The notes: generated from the sequence alone by a model not told the origin. A DNA stretch of 64,000 nucleotides from Pedococcus badiiscoriae (GCF_013408925.1 NZ_JACCAB010000001.1:2914001-2978000); one strand, 5' to 3'; numbered from the stretch's first letter, positions 10,649-19,509 are shown. Made by a program: numbers and translations.

Positions 10649-10726
10649 ATGACCGCCCCCATCGCGACCTCCCACGGCGCGCTACAGCGCGCGTCCGACC
10701 GGGTGCCCGCGGGCCGGGTGCGCTGA
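10649..10726 (+). CDS. 25-residue leader ORF before the YchJ-like gene
   Basis: ATG at 10649 opens a 25-codon frame starting MTAPIATSHGALQR and ending with TGA at 10724-10726. The next base is the GTG start of the YchJ-like gene in the same frame, so only this stop separates the two. The -10 box 6 nt upstream suggests the ATG is the 5' end of the message. It could be a leader peptide that delivers ribosomes to the downstream GTG, or the former N-terminus of that gene cut off by a nonsense change. The peptide has no recognisable motif. Confidence 0.4.
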   Translation: MTAPIATSHGALQRASDRVPAGRVR

Positions 10727-11119
10727 GTGGGCGCCTTCGGGGCGGGCGCCACGACGGGCTGCCCCTGCGGGACGGGTCTGGCCTATGCCGCGTGCTGCGG
10801 ACCACTGCACGAGGGCGCCCGGGCTGCGCGGACCGCCGAGCAGCTCGTGCGCAGTCGCTACGCCGCGTTCGTCGTCGGCGACGCGGCATACCTGGCGCGC
10901 ACCTGGCACCCCCGCACCCGGCCGGCCGAGCTCGACGTGCAGGGTGGTCCGGTGTGGCGCGGTCTGACCGTGATCGCGACCGCGGACGGCCGCGAGGACG
11001 ACTCGATCGGTGAGGTCGAGTTCGAAGCGGCCCACGACGGGGGAGTGCTGCGCGAGCGGAGTCGCTTCGTCCGGCGGGCGGGTCGCTGGGTCTACGTCGA
11101 CGGCGACGTCCGAGCCTGA
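10727..11119 (+). CDS. YchJ/UPF0225-family protein with N-terminal SEC-C motif
   Basis: The 130-residue product carries the SEC-C zinc-binding motif right at the N-terminus ([17 protein letters not shown], about residues 12-28) followed by an NTF2-like alpha/beta domain with the family [12 protein letters not shown] segment. The biochemical role of this family is unknown; SEC-C motifs bind zinc. Start is GTG 10727, immediately after the TGA of a short in-frame leader ORF, which makes translation reinitiation likely. aspS follows after 85 bp with its own promoter. Confidence 0.8.
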   Translation: MGAFGAGATTGCPCGTGLAYAACCGPLHEGARAARTAEQLVRSRYAAFVVGDAAYLARTWHPRTRPAELDVQGGPVWRGLTVIATADGREDDSIGEVEFEAAHDGGVLRERSRFVRRAGRWVYVDGDVRA

Positions 11120-11160
11120 CCGGGCGGCAAACCGATTCGTATGCCGCGTGGCCCGGTCCG

Positions 11161-11166
11161 TAGGAT
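11161..11166 (+). promoter_or_regulatory. -10 element of aspS
   Basis: TAGGAT lies 38 nt upstream of the aspS GTG. The AAGGA Shine-Dalgarno sequence sits in the short leader. A GTATGCCG octamer (11139-11146) occupies the place where a -35 would be. Confidence 0.45.
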
Positions 11167-11204
11167 GGCCGGGTTCACCACCCGCCCGAATCGAAGGATC
11201 TCTC

Positions 11205-13004
11205 GTGCTCCGCACCCATGAGGCCGGCACCCTGCGCGCCGACCACTCCGGCCAGACCGTCACGCTCACGGGCTGGGTTGCCCGTCGGCGCGATCACGGT
11301 GGAGTGGCGTTCCTCGACCTGCGCGACGCCAGCGGTGTCGCCCAGGTGGTCGTCCGGGACGAGGTGCTCGAGGAGGGCGGGGCCCACGACCTGCGCAACG
11401 AGTACTGCGTGCGCGTCGTCGGTGAGGTCAAGGCCCGCCCGGAGGGCAATGCCAACCCCGACCTGCCGACTGGCGAGATCGAGGTGATCGCCGGCGAGAT
11501 CGAGGTGCTCAACGCCTCGGCCCCCCTGCCGTTCCAGATCGACGAGCGGGTCACCGTGGGCGAGGAGGCTCGCCTCAAGCACCGCTACCTCGACCTGCGC
11601 CGCCCGGGTGCATCGTCAGCGGGGTCGGCGATCCGGCTGCGCTCGCGCGTCAACGCTGCTGCCCGCTCGGTGCTCGGGGCGCGCGACTTCGTCGAGATCG
11701 AGACGCCGACGCTGACCCGGTCGACGCCCGAGGGTGCCCGCGACTTCCTCGTGCCGGCCCGTCTGGCCCCCGGCTCGTGGTACGCCCTGCCGCAGAGCCC
11801 CCAGCTCTTCAAGCAGCTGCTCATGGTCGCCGGCATGGAGCGCTACTACCAGATCGCCCGCTGCTACCGCGACGAGGACTTCCGCGCCGACCGGCAGCCC
11901 GAGTTCACCCAGCTCGACATCGAGATGTCCTTCGTCGAGCAGGCCGACGTCCTCGAGCTCGGCGAGGAGATCGTCAAGGCTGTCTGGCAGCTCATCGGGG
12001 TCGAGCTGCAGACGCCGTTCCTGCAGATGACCTATGCCGAGGCGATGCGCCGGTTCGGTTCGGACAAGCCCGACCTGCGGTTCCGCAACGAGCTGGTCGA
12101 GTGCACCGACTACTTCGCGGACACCCCGTTCCGGGTCTTCCAGTCCGAGTACGTCGGCGCCGTCGTCATGCCCGGGGGAGCCTCGCAGCCGCGCAAGCAG
12201 CTCGACGCGTGGCAGGACTGGGCCAAGAGCCGCGGGGCCAAGGGTCTCGCCTACGTCCTCGTCGGCGAGGACGGGGAGCTCGGCGGTCCGGTCGCCAAGA
12301 ACCTGTCCGACGCCGAGCGGGCCGGCCTCGCCGCGCACGTGGGTGCCCAGCCCGGTGACTGTGTCTTCTTCGCCGCGGGCGCCACCAAGTCGTCCCGCGC
12401 GCTGCTCGGTGCCGCCCGGCTCGAGATCGGCCGTCGCTGCGACCTCATCGACGAGGACGCTTGGTCGTTCCTCTGGGTCCTCGACGCCCCCCTGTTCGAG
12501 CCGACCTCCGAGGCCGTCGCGGCCGGCGACGTGGCCGTCGGTGGCGGTGCCTGGACCGCGGTGCACCACGCGTTCACCTCTCCCAAGGCCGAGTTCCTCG
12601 ACACCTTCGACACCGACCCGGGTCCCGCCCTCGCGTACGCCTACGACATGGTCTGCAACGGCAACGAGATCGGCGGCGGGTCGATCCGTATCCACCGCCG
12701 CGACGTGCAGGAGCGGGTCTTCAGGGTCATGGGCCTGTCGCAGGAGGAGGCGCAGGAGAAGTTCGGCTTCCTCCTCGACGCGTTCGCGTACGGCGCGCCG
12801 CCGCACGGTGGCATTGCGTTCGGCTGGGACCGCATCGTCTCGTTGCTGGCGGGCACCGAGTCGATCCGCGACGTCATCGCCTTCCCCAAGTCCGGAGGCG
12901 GCTACGACCCGCTGACGGCCGCTCCCGCGCCGATCACCCCCGAGCAGCGCAAGGAGGCCGGCGTCGACGTCGTGCCCGAGGCGAAGCCCGACACCGGGGC
13001 CTGA
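11205..13004 (+). CDS. aspS: Aspartyl-tRNA synthetase
   Basis: Class IIb synthetase charging tRNA-Asp. The 599-residue product starts [16 protein letters not shown], with an N-terminal OB-fold anticodon-binding domain, motif 2 around [21 protein letters not shown], the bacterial GAD insertion domain and motif 3 [14 protein letters not shown] near the end. Length is typical for bacterial AspRS. The GTG start at 11205 has AAGGA 8 nt upstream. Whether it also charges tRNA-Asn (as non-discriminating actinobacterial AspRS does) cannot be read from sequence here. Confidence 0.97.
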   Translation: MLRTHEAGTLRADHSGQTVTLTGWVARRRDHGGVAFLDLRDASGVAQVVVRDEVLEEGGAHDLRNEYCVRVVGEVKARPEGNANPDLPTGEIEVIAGEIEVLNASAPLPFQIDERVTVGEEARLKHRYLDLRRPGASSAGSAIRLRSRVNAAARSVLGARDFVEIETPTLTRSTPEGARDFLVPARLAPGSWYALPQSPQLFKQLLMVAGMERYYQIARCYRDEDFRADRQPEFTQLDIEMSFVEQADVLELGEEIVKAVWQLIGVELQTPFLQMTYAEAMRRFGSDKPDLRFRNELVECTDYFADTPFRVFQSEYVGAVVMPGGASQPRKQLDAWQDWAKSRGAKGLAYVLVGEDGELGGPVAKNLSDAERAGLAAHVGAQPGDCVFFAAGATKSSRALLGAARLEIGRRCDLIDEDAWSFLWVLDAPLFEPTSEAVAAGDVAVGGGAWTAVHHAFTSPKAEFLDTFDTDPGPALAYAYDMVCNGNEIGGGSIRIHRRDVQERVFRVMGLSQEEAQEKFGFLLDAFAYGAPPHGGIAFGWDRIVSLLAGTESIRDVIAFPKSGGGYDPLTAAPAPITPEQRKEAGVDVVPEAKPDTGA

Positions 13005-13022
13005 AGCCCACCAGCACCGATC

Positions 13023-13059
13023 GGTATGCCGCCCGCTCACCTCGAGCGGGCGGCATACC
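13023..13059. terminator. Hairpin terminator made of an inverted GTATGCCG pair
   Basis: A perfect 16-bp stem GGTATGCCGCCCGCTC / GAGCGGGCGGCATACC with a 5-nt loop lies between the convergent aspS and alpha/beta hydrolase genes. There is no U-tract, common for actinobacterial terminators. Each arm begins with the octamer that is dispersed through the window. Confidence 0.75.
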
Positions 13060-13101
13060 CATGCCCCGCAGGGGTCGACCACCGACTCCCCGCTGACGCG
13101 G

Positions 13102-13926
13102 TCACTTGGCCAGGAACGCCACCACGGCCGCGTTGAACTCCTGGGCGTGGCTGGTGTTGATGCCGTGTGGTCCGGCCTCGAGGACGACGAGCTCGCTGCC
13201 CTTCACGGCCTCGTGGGTGCGCTGACCCGAGACCTGAAACGGCACGATCGCGTCGCTGTCGCCGTGGATGACCAGGGTCGGCACGGTGACCCGAGAAAGG
13301 TCGCCGGTGAAGTCGCTGACCCAGGAGTGGATGCACTCGGCAGCGGCGTGGACGTCGGCCTGGGCCGCGAGTGCCAGAGCCGCCTGCCGTTGCTCCTCGG
13401 TGATCTTGAGCTCGCCGTGCGCGCTGAAGAAGTTCGTCAGGAACCCGTCGAAGAACCCAGGCGGGTCGGCGCGCAGCTGGCCCTGCATGGAGCTGACCGT
13501 GTCGAGGTCGAGGCCGCCGCCGGGGTGGTCGTCGTCCTTGAGCAGGCAGGGTGGGATCGCCGCGGCGAAGACCACGCTGTGCACGCGCTCCTCTCCACGG
13601 GTCCCGACGTAGCGCGCCACCTCGCCCCCACCCATCGAGAAGCCCACCAGGCTGGCGTCCCGCAGGTCGAGCTCGGTCATGAGGACGTCGAGGTCGCTGG
13701 TGAGCGTGTCGTAGTCGTAGGAGGAGGCCTGACCCGGCTTGTCCGACTGGCCGAAACCCCGACGGTCGTAGGTGAGCACGCGGTACCCCTCCTCCCGCAG
13801 GACCGGGGTCAGGTCCGACCACGAGGCGCCGCTGAGCGGCCAACCGTGGATCAGCACGACAGGTCGGCCGGAGCCACCGCTGTCCTCGTAGTGGATCTCG
13901 ACGTCGCCGTTGCTGACGGTCGTCAT
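13102..13926 (-). CDS. Alpha/beta hydrolase, cofactor-free haloperoxidase/esterase type
   Basis: The 274-residue product has a complete catalytic triad: Ser97 in GFSMGGGE, Asp225 in HGDSD and His254 in GPHGIN, with the oxyanion-hole HGWPLSG at about 27-33. These motifs and the length fit the non-haem chloroperoxidase/esterase group, which hydrolyse esters or form peracids. No signal peptide, so cytoplasmic. The ATG at 13926 has GAGAGGAC upstream on the minus strand. Gene is convergent with aspS, separated by a hairpin, and lies downstream of the MMPL gene on the same strand with an 88-bp gap. Physiological substrate unknown. Confidence 0.88.
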   Translation of the reverse strand: MTTVSNGDVEIHYEDSGGSGRPVVLIHGWPLSGASWSDLTPVLREEGYRVLTYDRRGFGQSDKPGQASSYDYDTLTSDLDVLMTELDLRDASLVGFSMGGGEVARYVGTRGEERVHSVVFAAAIPPCLLKDDDHPGGGLDLDTVSSMQGQLRADPPGFFDGFLTNFFSAHGELKITEEQRQAALALAAQADVHAAAECIHSWVSDFTGDLSRVTVPTLVIHGDSDAIVPFQVSGQRTHEAVKGSELVVLEAGPHGINTSHAQEFNAAVVAFLAK

Positions 13927-14014
13927 GTCAGTCCTCTCGTCCGGGTCGGGTCACACGCATTCACGCACGAATCTAGGCACACTCCGACCTTCGCGCAGGT
14001 CGGGACTCAGCGGG

Positions 14015-16240
14015 TCACTCAGTGATGCCGAAACGGGCGTGCCAGCGGCGCAGTCCTGCCGGGGCCCACCAGTTCCAGTCCCCGAGCAGGGCCATCGTGG
14101 CCGGCACGAGCAGCATCCGGACCAGCGTCGCGTCGATCAGCACTGCGACGGCCAGACCCACACCGGTCTCCTTGATGACGAGCAGCTGACCGGCGACGAA
14201 GCCCGAGAAGACGATCACGACGAGCACCGCTGCCGAGGTGATGATCCGCCCCGACCGTTGGAGCCCCGCAATGACGGCCTGGTCGTTGCTCGCGCCCCGT
14301 TCGTGCAGCTCGACGATCCGCGACAGCAGGAACACCTCGTAGTCCATCGACAGCCCGAAACCGAAGGCCAGCACCAGCATCGGGATCGTCGACTCGATCG
14401 CCCCGACGGACTGGAAGCCCAGCGGGCCCTCGAGGTGGGCCTGCTGGAAGACCCACACGACGACCCCCAGGCTGGCACCGAGGGACACGACGTTCATGAG
14501 CAGCGCCTTGACCGGGATGACGACCGAGCCGGTCATGAGGAAGAGCAGCACCAGGGTGGCGAGGGCGACGAGGGCGAAGGCGATCGGGGCCCGCGCGCGC
14601 AGCGAGTCGGTGAAGTCGCGCAACCCGGAGGCCTGGCCGATCACCGAGGTGGGGAAGGCGGGGCGGTCGGCTCGCAGCGCCGCCACGGCATGGCGCGCGC
14701 CCTCGTCCAGCGGTCCGCCGGGGGTGTCGATGTCCACGAGGGTCAGCCCGTCGGCGACCCGCTCGACCCTGCCGACCAGGCGGTGCCCGTCGACGACGGG
14801 CAACGCCGCGGCATACGCCTGGGTCTCCTGGAGCCCAGCCTGGGCGACCACCTGCACGTCGGGACCGGACAGCTGCGGGTAGCTGCGCTCCAGGGCCGTG
14901 AAGAACTCGCGCTGGGGCGCGCTGACCGGCAGCAGCTCGCGGCCGGAGGAGGTCAGCCGCAGGTGCAGCGCCGGGGCGGCCAGGGTCCCGAGCACGGCGA
15001 GCACCGCGACGATGATGAGGAGCGGGTGCCGGAAGACCCTCGTGGCGAGGCGCGAGAAGACGCCCACGTCGGGAGCCATCTCGGTGCCTCGCTTGAGCAG
15101 TCGGCGCGCGCCGACGACGCACAGCGCGGGCACCAGGGTGAGCGCCACCAGCATGGCCACGAGGACGACGGACAGACCGGCGGACCCGATGGCCTTGAGG
15201 ATCGACGCCTCGAAGACGAGCAGACCGCCGAGGGAGATCGCCACGGTCAGGCCGGAGAACACGACGGTGCGCCCGGCCGAGTCCACCGTGCGGGCGACCG
15301 ACGCGAGGATCTCCTCCTGGGTGATCTCGGATGCAGGTCGACCCTGCACGCGGCCGCGCAGCTCCTCGCGGAAGCGGCTGACCGTGAGCAGCCCGTAGTC
15401 GATGCACAGACCCAGCCCGAGGACCGTGACGACGTTCACCACGCTGGCGTCGAGGTCGATGACGTGCGAGAACGCGAGCAGCGACGCGAGCGCGCCGCCG
15501 ATGGAGGCGATGGCGCCGAAGATCGGCATGCCGGCGGCCACGAAACCACCGAAGACCAGCACCATGACCAGGAAGCTGATCGGAAGGGCGATCCCCTCGC
15601 CGGCCCGCAGGTCGACCTCCACCTGGGAGGTGATGGACTTGATGAGGTCGGCGAGGCCGCCCGTCGTGCCCTTGGCGCCGGGCACGGCGGCGACGAGGCG
15701 CGCGAACTGCGCGTCGACCTGGGTCTGCGCCCGGTCGCGCGCCGCGCTCGCGAGACCGGGGTCGTAGGTCACCACCGCCGCGAACCCGTTTCCGGAGGTC
15801 GGCAGCAGGGCCCTGGCTGCCGGACTGCCGAGGCCCCCGGGCACCAGCTGGGGCGCGGCGAACGAGGCCACCCCGTCGATGCGGCTGATCGCCTCGGCGG
15901 CAGTGCGCACGGCCCTGACACTCGCGGGGGCCGAGGCATCGACCCCGGTGACCTGGAGCAGGTGGGTCGAGGTGCCGGATCGGCCGGCGGCCACGAGCAG
16001 GTCGCGGCCGTGGAGGTTCTCCCCGGCCACGGAGGGTTCGCCGGACTTGAGGCGGTCGAACAGCGACTGGTTGCCGAAGGCGCCGGTCGCGCCCGCGAAG
16101 GCGGCGACGACCGCGATGAGCCAGACCACGATGACCGTCCGGGGGTGACGCCCCACGAGACCACCGAGGTGCGACAGGGCCGACGCGGACCGGTCGGGGT
16201 GGGCGGCGGCGGGGAGCGGATGGTCTGGGGCGTCGGACAC
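14015..16240 (-). CDS. MMPL/RND-family membrane transporter
   Basis: The 741-residue product has the MMPL layout: one TM, a large periplasmic-type loop, five to six TMs, and a repeat of the same unit. The proton-relay Asp-Tyr pairs typical of the family are seen in GLCIDYGLLTVSRF (about residue 278) and FGLSMDYEVFLLSR (about 630). MmpL proteins export lipids, siderophores or drugs; the cargo cannot be predicted. I chose GTG 16240 (VSDAPDHPLP) because a longer start would overlap rarA coding sequence. The start regions of this gene and rarA lie 19 bp apart, back to back, sharing one promoter region. Confidence 0.87.
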   Translation of the reverse strand: MSDAPDHPLPAAAHPDRSASALSHLGGLVGRHPRTVIVVWLIAVVAAFAGATGAFGNQSLFDRLKSGEPSVAGENLHGRDLLVAAGRSGTSTHLLQVTGVDASAPASVRAVRTAAEAISRIDGVASFAAPQLVPGGLGSPAARALLPTSGNGFAAVVTYDPGLASAARDRAQTQVDAQFARLVAAVPGAKGTTGGLADLIKSITSQVEVDLRAGEGIALPISFLVMVLVFGGFVAAGMPIFGAIASIGGALASLLAFSHVIDLDASVVNVVTVLGLGLCIDYGLLTVSRFREELRGRVQGRPASEITQEEILASVARTVDSAGRTVVFSGLTVAISLGGLLVFEASILKAIGSAGLSVVLVAMLVALTLVPALCVVGARRLLKRGTEMAPDVGVFSRLATRVFRHPLLIIVAVLAVLGTLAAPALHLRLTSSGRELLPVSAPQREFFTALERSYPQLSGPDVQVVAQAGLQETQAYAAALPVVDGHRLVGRVERVADGLTLVDIDTPGGPLDEGARHAVAALRADRPAFPTSVIGQASGLRDFTDSLRARAPIAFALVALATLVLLFLMTGSVVIPVKALLMNVVSLGASLGVVVWVFQQAHLEGPLGFQSVGAIESTIPMLVLAFGFGLSMDYEVFLLSRIVELHERGASNDQAVIAGLQRSGRIITSAAVLVVIVFSGFVAGQLLVIKETGVGLAVAVLIDATLVRMLLVPATMALLGDWNWWAPAGLRRWHARFGITE

Positions 16241-16259
16241 GGGGGATAGCCTGCCACTC
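16241..16259. promoter_or_regulatory. Compact divergent promoter for rarA and the MMPL gene
   Basis: Only 19 bp separate the two GTG starts. TAGCCT at 16247-16252 stands 7 nt before the rarA GTG. Reading the other way, CAGGCT (16253-16248) stands 7 nt before the MMPL GTG. The two -10 boxes overlap, so the promoters probably compete, and both messages would be leaderless. Confidence 0.45.
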
Positions 16260-17663
16260 GTGGGACCTGGCGCTGACGGTGACTTGTTCGGTGCGGCCGT
16301 GTCCGCGCGGGACGGCGACGGCATGCCGTCCGGCGCCTCGCTGCCTCCCCTCGCCGTCCGGATGCGGCCGCGCTCGCTCGAGCAGGTCCGGGGTCAGACC
16401 GACGTGCTGCGACCCGGGAGCCCGCTCCGCCGGCTGATCGAGGGTTCGGGCGGATCGGCGGGGGCGCTCAGTGCGATCATCTGGGGACCTCCCGGCACGG
16501 GCAAGACGACCCTGGCGCATCTCGTGGCGACTGCCGCGGACCGCCGGTTCGTCGAGCTCTCCGCCGTGACGGCGGGGGTCAAGGACGTCCGGACGGTGAT
16601 GGACCAGGCCGCCCGCGAGCGAGACATGTACGACCGCCAGACCGTGTTGTTCCTCGACGAGATCCACCGGTTCACCAAGGCCCAGCAGGACGCCCTGCTC
16701 CCGGGGGTCGAGACCCGCCAGGTCATCCTCGTCGCGGCGACCACCGAGAACCCCTCGTTCTCCATCATCGCGCCGCTGCTGTCCCGCTCGATGCTCATCA
16801 CGCTCACCTCCCTGTCCGACGACGAGGTTCGCGACGTGCTGGCCTCCGCCGTGGCCGACGACCGGGGGTTGGCGGGGGAGTACGCGCTGGCCGACGACGC
16901 CACCGAGCACCTCGTCCGGATCTCCGGCGGGGATGCCCGGCGAGCCCTCACGGCGCTGGAGGCGGCCGCGGGAGTGGCGCAGGACGGCATACCCGCCGGC
17001 TCCTCGCGCGAAGGGCCGGTCGAGATCACGCTCGCGCACACCGAGCAGGCGGTGGCCTTCGCGAGCGTGCGCTACGACCGGACCGGTGACCAGCACTACG
17101 ACGTCGCGTCGGCGCTGATCAAGTCGATGCGCGGCTCCGACGTCGACGCGGCCCTGCACTACCTCGCGCGGATGCTCGAGGCCGGGGAGGACCCGCGGTT
17201 CATCGCGCGGCGCATCGTGATCGCGGCCAGCGAGGACGTCGGCATGGCCGACCCGACCGCCTTGCAGACCGCGGTCGCAGCCATGCACGCGGTCGCGCAG
17301 ATCGGCATGCCCGAGGCCCGGATCATCCTCGCCCAGGCGGTCGTCCACAACGCCCTCGCACCCAAGAGCAACGCGGCATACACGGGCATCAACGAGGCCA
17401 TCGCCGACATCCGCGCCGGTCGCGGCGGCGCGGTGCCCCCGCACCTGCGCGGCAGCGGGTATGCCGGTGCGACGAGGCTGGGGCACGGCGATGGTTACGT
17501 CTACGCGCACTCCGAGCCGGACGGGGTCGCCCAGCAGGACTACCTGCCGGACGACCTCCAGGGCAGGACCGACTACTACCGGCCGACGGACCGCGGTTTC
17601 GAGGAGCGCCTCGGTCCGCGGTGGGAGTGGCTGAGGTCCCGGATTCGTCGGGAGCGTCGGTAA
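16260..17663 (+). CDS. rarA: Replication-associated recombination protein A (AAA+ ATPase)
   Basis: RarA/MgsA acts at stalled replication forks and binds single-stranded DNA ends. The 467-residue product has Walker A GPPGTGKT (76-83), Walker B FLDEIH (131-136), sensor residues and the C-terminal tetramerisation domain common to MgsA/WRNIP1. The N-terminus, VGPGADGDLFGAAV, contains the DLF motif seen in RarA proteins that contacts single-stranded binding protein or the clamp. Length is slightly above the usual 430-450 because of the C-terminal tail. Followed by a hairpin and a convergent gene. Confidence 0.95.
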   Translation: MGPGADGDLFGAAVSARDGDGMPSGASLPPLAVRMRPRSLEQVRGQTDVLRPGSPLRRLIEGSGGSAGALSAIIWGPPGTGKTTLAHLVATAADRRFVELSAVTAGVKDVRTVMDQAARERDMYDRQTVLFLDEIHRFTKAQQDALLPGVETRQVILVAATTENPSFSIIAPLLSRSMLITLTSLSDDEVRDVLASAVADDRGLAGEYALADDATEHLVRISGGDARRALTALEAAAGVAQDGIPAGSSREGPVEITLAHTEQAVAFASVRYDRTGDQHYDVASALIKSMRGSDVDAALHYLARMLEAGEDPRFIARRIVIAASEDVGMADPTALQTAVAAMHAVAQIGMPEARIILAQAVVHNALAPKSNAAYTGINEAIADIRAGRGGAVPPHLRGSGYAGATRLGHGDGYVYAHSEPDGVAQQDYLPDDLQGRTDYYRPTDRGFEERLGPRWEWLRSRIRRERR

Positions 17664-17674
17664 CGACGGGCAAT

Positions 17675-17696
17675 GGTCCCCGGCCGGACGGGGACC
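17675..17696. terminator. Bidirectional hairpin after rarA
   Basis: GGTCCCC (17675-17681) and GGGGACC (17690-17696) form a perfect 7-bp stem with an 8-nt loop between two convergent genes. No U-tract. Confidence 0.5.
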
Positions 17697-17714
17697 CGCC
17701 GAGGGCTCGGTTCG

Positions 17715-18614
17715 TCAGCCGGCCACTGCCCGTCCGTGCTCTCGCGGCGGCAGGGGGCGCGGCTGCCCGTCCTGGACCGCCACGCACGCAGCGATGGCCC
17801 AGGCGACCCACGCGGGGCGTCGCATCACGTCGTTCCAGGTGAACCTCAGGAGGGTCCAGCCGCACGTGGCCAGCTCGGTGTAGCGCCGACAGTCGCGCAC
17901 CAGCTGGTCCCTCTGCCCGTGGTGGGCGAAGGACTCGGCCTCGATGGCCAGGCGGCGCCGCACGTCCCCGAGGTCGACGGTGGCAAAGCACCCGGCATCG
18001 GCGATCTGTACCTGGGGTCGTGCCTCGAGCCCGGGCACGCCGAGGGCGATCGCCCGCAGCACGGACTCGAAGGGGTTGGCAGCCCGGCCGTCGGCGGCTT
18101 CCACCACGCGACGCACCCGGGTGGCACCCGGACCGTTCGCGGCTCGGGCTGCTGCCTCGAGCTGGTCCCGGGTGACGTCCCCCGCACGAAGAGCCGAGTC
18201 CGCGATGGCGAGAGCCTCGTCGAAAGGGAGCTTGCGCGCGCAGTCGACGACCGTGCGGACGAACCCGGTGACCCCCCTGGCCCGCTCCCGCTCGGACAGG
18301 TCGCGGTAGGTCACCTCGAGACCGCGGTGGGAGATCTTGCGCTTGCGCGGCACGGTGAGCCAGGGGCGGGTGGGCGGCCACTTCACCGCCCAGCCGTGCT
18401 CGACCGCCGCGCTGAGGTGCGACAGGACCGCGGTATGCCGCGCCGCGGCCTGACGGTGTCCGACGACCGAGGGCAGGACGTAGCGGCCGCGCCCCACCTT
18501 GACCACGCTGCCTTCGCGCACGGCCCGGCTCAGGGCCCGTTCCGTGGTCACCCGCCGCAGCTGGCTCCAGGTGGCACGCCCCCCGAGCTGGCTCAGCGCC
18601 TCGGTCGGGGTCAT
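17715..18614 (-). CDS. AbiEi-like winged-helix plus DUF559 (Vsr-like fold) protein
   Basis: The 299-residue product starts MTPTEALSQLGGRATWSQL, an N-terminal winged-helix region like the type IV antitoxin AbiEi family, followed near residues 205-265 by a DUF559/Vsr-like segment (RRLAIEAESFAHH, then GWTLLRFTWNDV) that has the endonuclease-fold Glu/Asp pattern. Proteins with this architecture are common and variable in actinobacteria, and their function is not established. An in-frame GTG at 18659 would add 15 residues; I prefer ATG 18614. No toxin partner is adjacent, so I do not call it a toxin-antitoxin pair. Confidence 0.7.
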   Translation of the reverse strand: MTPTEALSQLGGRATWSQLRRVTTERALSRAVREGSVVKVGRGRYVLPSVVGHRQAAARHTAVLSHLSAAVEHGWAVKWPPTRPWLTVPRKRKISHRGLEVTYRDLSERERARGVTGFVRTVVDCARKLPFDEALAIADSALRAGDVTRDQLEAAARAANGPGATRVRRVVEAADGRAANPFESVLRAIALGVPGLEARPQVQIADAGCFATVDLGDVRRRLAIEAESFAHHGQRDQLVRDCRRYTELATCGWTLLRFTWNDVMRRPAWVAWAIAACVAVQDGQPRPLPPREHGRAVAG

Positions 18615-18784
18615 CGGTCCATGCTGGCGCGGCTGGGGACGCGATTCGGAGTTGTCCACAGGGGGTCAGGTGTGGCCACGAACGGTCAGTCTTTGTCGTC
18701 CGGCGACAGACACGCCGCGCCGCGCCGCAGGTCGGAGTGCCATTGCCCGTGGCAACTCGCGCGAGGACGACCTCGCGTGCGGGG

Positions 18785-18790
18785 TAGGGT
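18785..18790 (+). promoter_or_regulatory. -10 element, leaderless start of the DUF948 gene
   Basis: TAGGGT followed by 6 nt and then ATG 18797, which fits a leaderless message. No Shine-Dalgarno sequence is present. Confidence 0.55.
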
Positions 18791-18796
18791 GCCCGC

Positions 18797-19189
18797 ATGG
18801 ATTCAGTGAGTCTGGGCGACATCGCGGGCATGATCGCGGCGCTGGCCTTTGCGTTCCTCGTCTTCCGACTGGGCAGCGTCATCGGCAAGGCCGGCAAGAT
18901 CCTCGACGAGACGAGGGTCAGCCTTCGCAACACCACGGAGAACGTCCAGCCGACCCTGCTCAAGCTCACCGACACGGTCAGCCTGACCAACGAGCAGCTG
19001 GCCCGGGTCGACGGCATCACGACCAACGTCTCGGCCATGACGACCAACGCCAGCGCGCTGACCTCCCTGTTCGCGGCCACGCTCGGCTCGCCCGTCGTGA
19101 AGGTCGCCGCCTTCACGTACGGGGTCCGCTCGGCCATGGGTGCCAAGGGCACCCGCAGCGCAGGCGGCCGTCGCCGCCGCAGGGGCTGA
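18797..19189 (+). CDS. DUF948 domain protein
   Basis: The 130-residue product has one N-terminal transmembrane segment (about residues 8-28), a heptad-rich helix with many Thr/Asn (about 40-95), and a basic tail ending in a run of Arg. This matches DUF948 proteins, which are small membrane-anchored coiled coils of unknown function, some annotated as general stress proteins. It is followed after 5 bp by another small membrane-associated protein and then alaS, an order conserved in actinobacteria. Confidence 0.8.
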   Translation: MDSVSLGDIAGMIAALAFAFLVFRLGSVIGKAGKILDETRVSLRNTTENVQPTLLKLTDTVSLTNEQLARVDGITTNVSAMTTNASALTSLFAATLGSPVVKVAAFTYGVRSAMGAKGTRSAGGRRRRRG

Positions 19190-19194
19190 TCACC

Positions 19195-19509
19195 GTGGCG
19201 CGTCTGTTCTGGGTGGCTCTCGGGGCCGCAGCGGGTGTGTATGCCGTGCGCAAGGTCAGCAAGGCCGCCGAGGCCTACACGCCGACCGGGGTCGCGCACG
19301 GGCTGGCCGACTTCGGCGACGGCCTGCGCGAGCTCGCGGCTGCCGTGCGTGAGGGCATGGCCGAGCGTGAGGGCGAGCTGCGTCTGGCCCTAGGGATCGA
19401 TGCCGGCACCGCCGAGGACCCCCAGGCGAGCGCGGCACGGCTCGACGCCGCGTCGGCCCGGGCCCTGCTCGACGACCCCACGGGTCCACGGCCCGGCCGA
19501 GCTTCGTAG
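19195..19509 (+). CDS. Small membrane-anchored protein (DUF6167-like)
   Basis: The 104-residue product starts VARLFWVALGAAAGVYAVRK, a short hydrophobic N-terminal segment, then an amphipathic helical region and an acidic, Ala-rich tail. It matches the small proteins usually encoded between the DUF948 gene and alaS in actinobacteria; no function is known. GTG 19195 lies 5 bp after the previous stop, so the two are co-transcribed. Confidence 0.7.
   Translation: MARLFWVALGAAAGVYAVRKVSKAAEAYTPTGVAHGLADFGDGLRELAAAVREGMAEREGELRLALGIDAGTAEDPQASAARLDAASARALLDDPTGPRPGRAS

Noticed and set aside
10724..10726. TGA before the YchJ-like gene as a selenocysteine codon
   Set aside because: No SECIS-like stem immediately downstream, no selenoprotein family match, and a GTG start follows directly.
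14019..17510. A long open frame on the minus strand of over 1100 codons running across the MMPL and rarA genes
   Set aside because: It is Arg/Pro-rich with no recognisable domain and is the usual high-GC shadow of two real genes in other frames.
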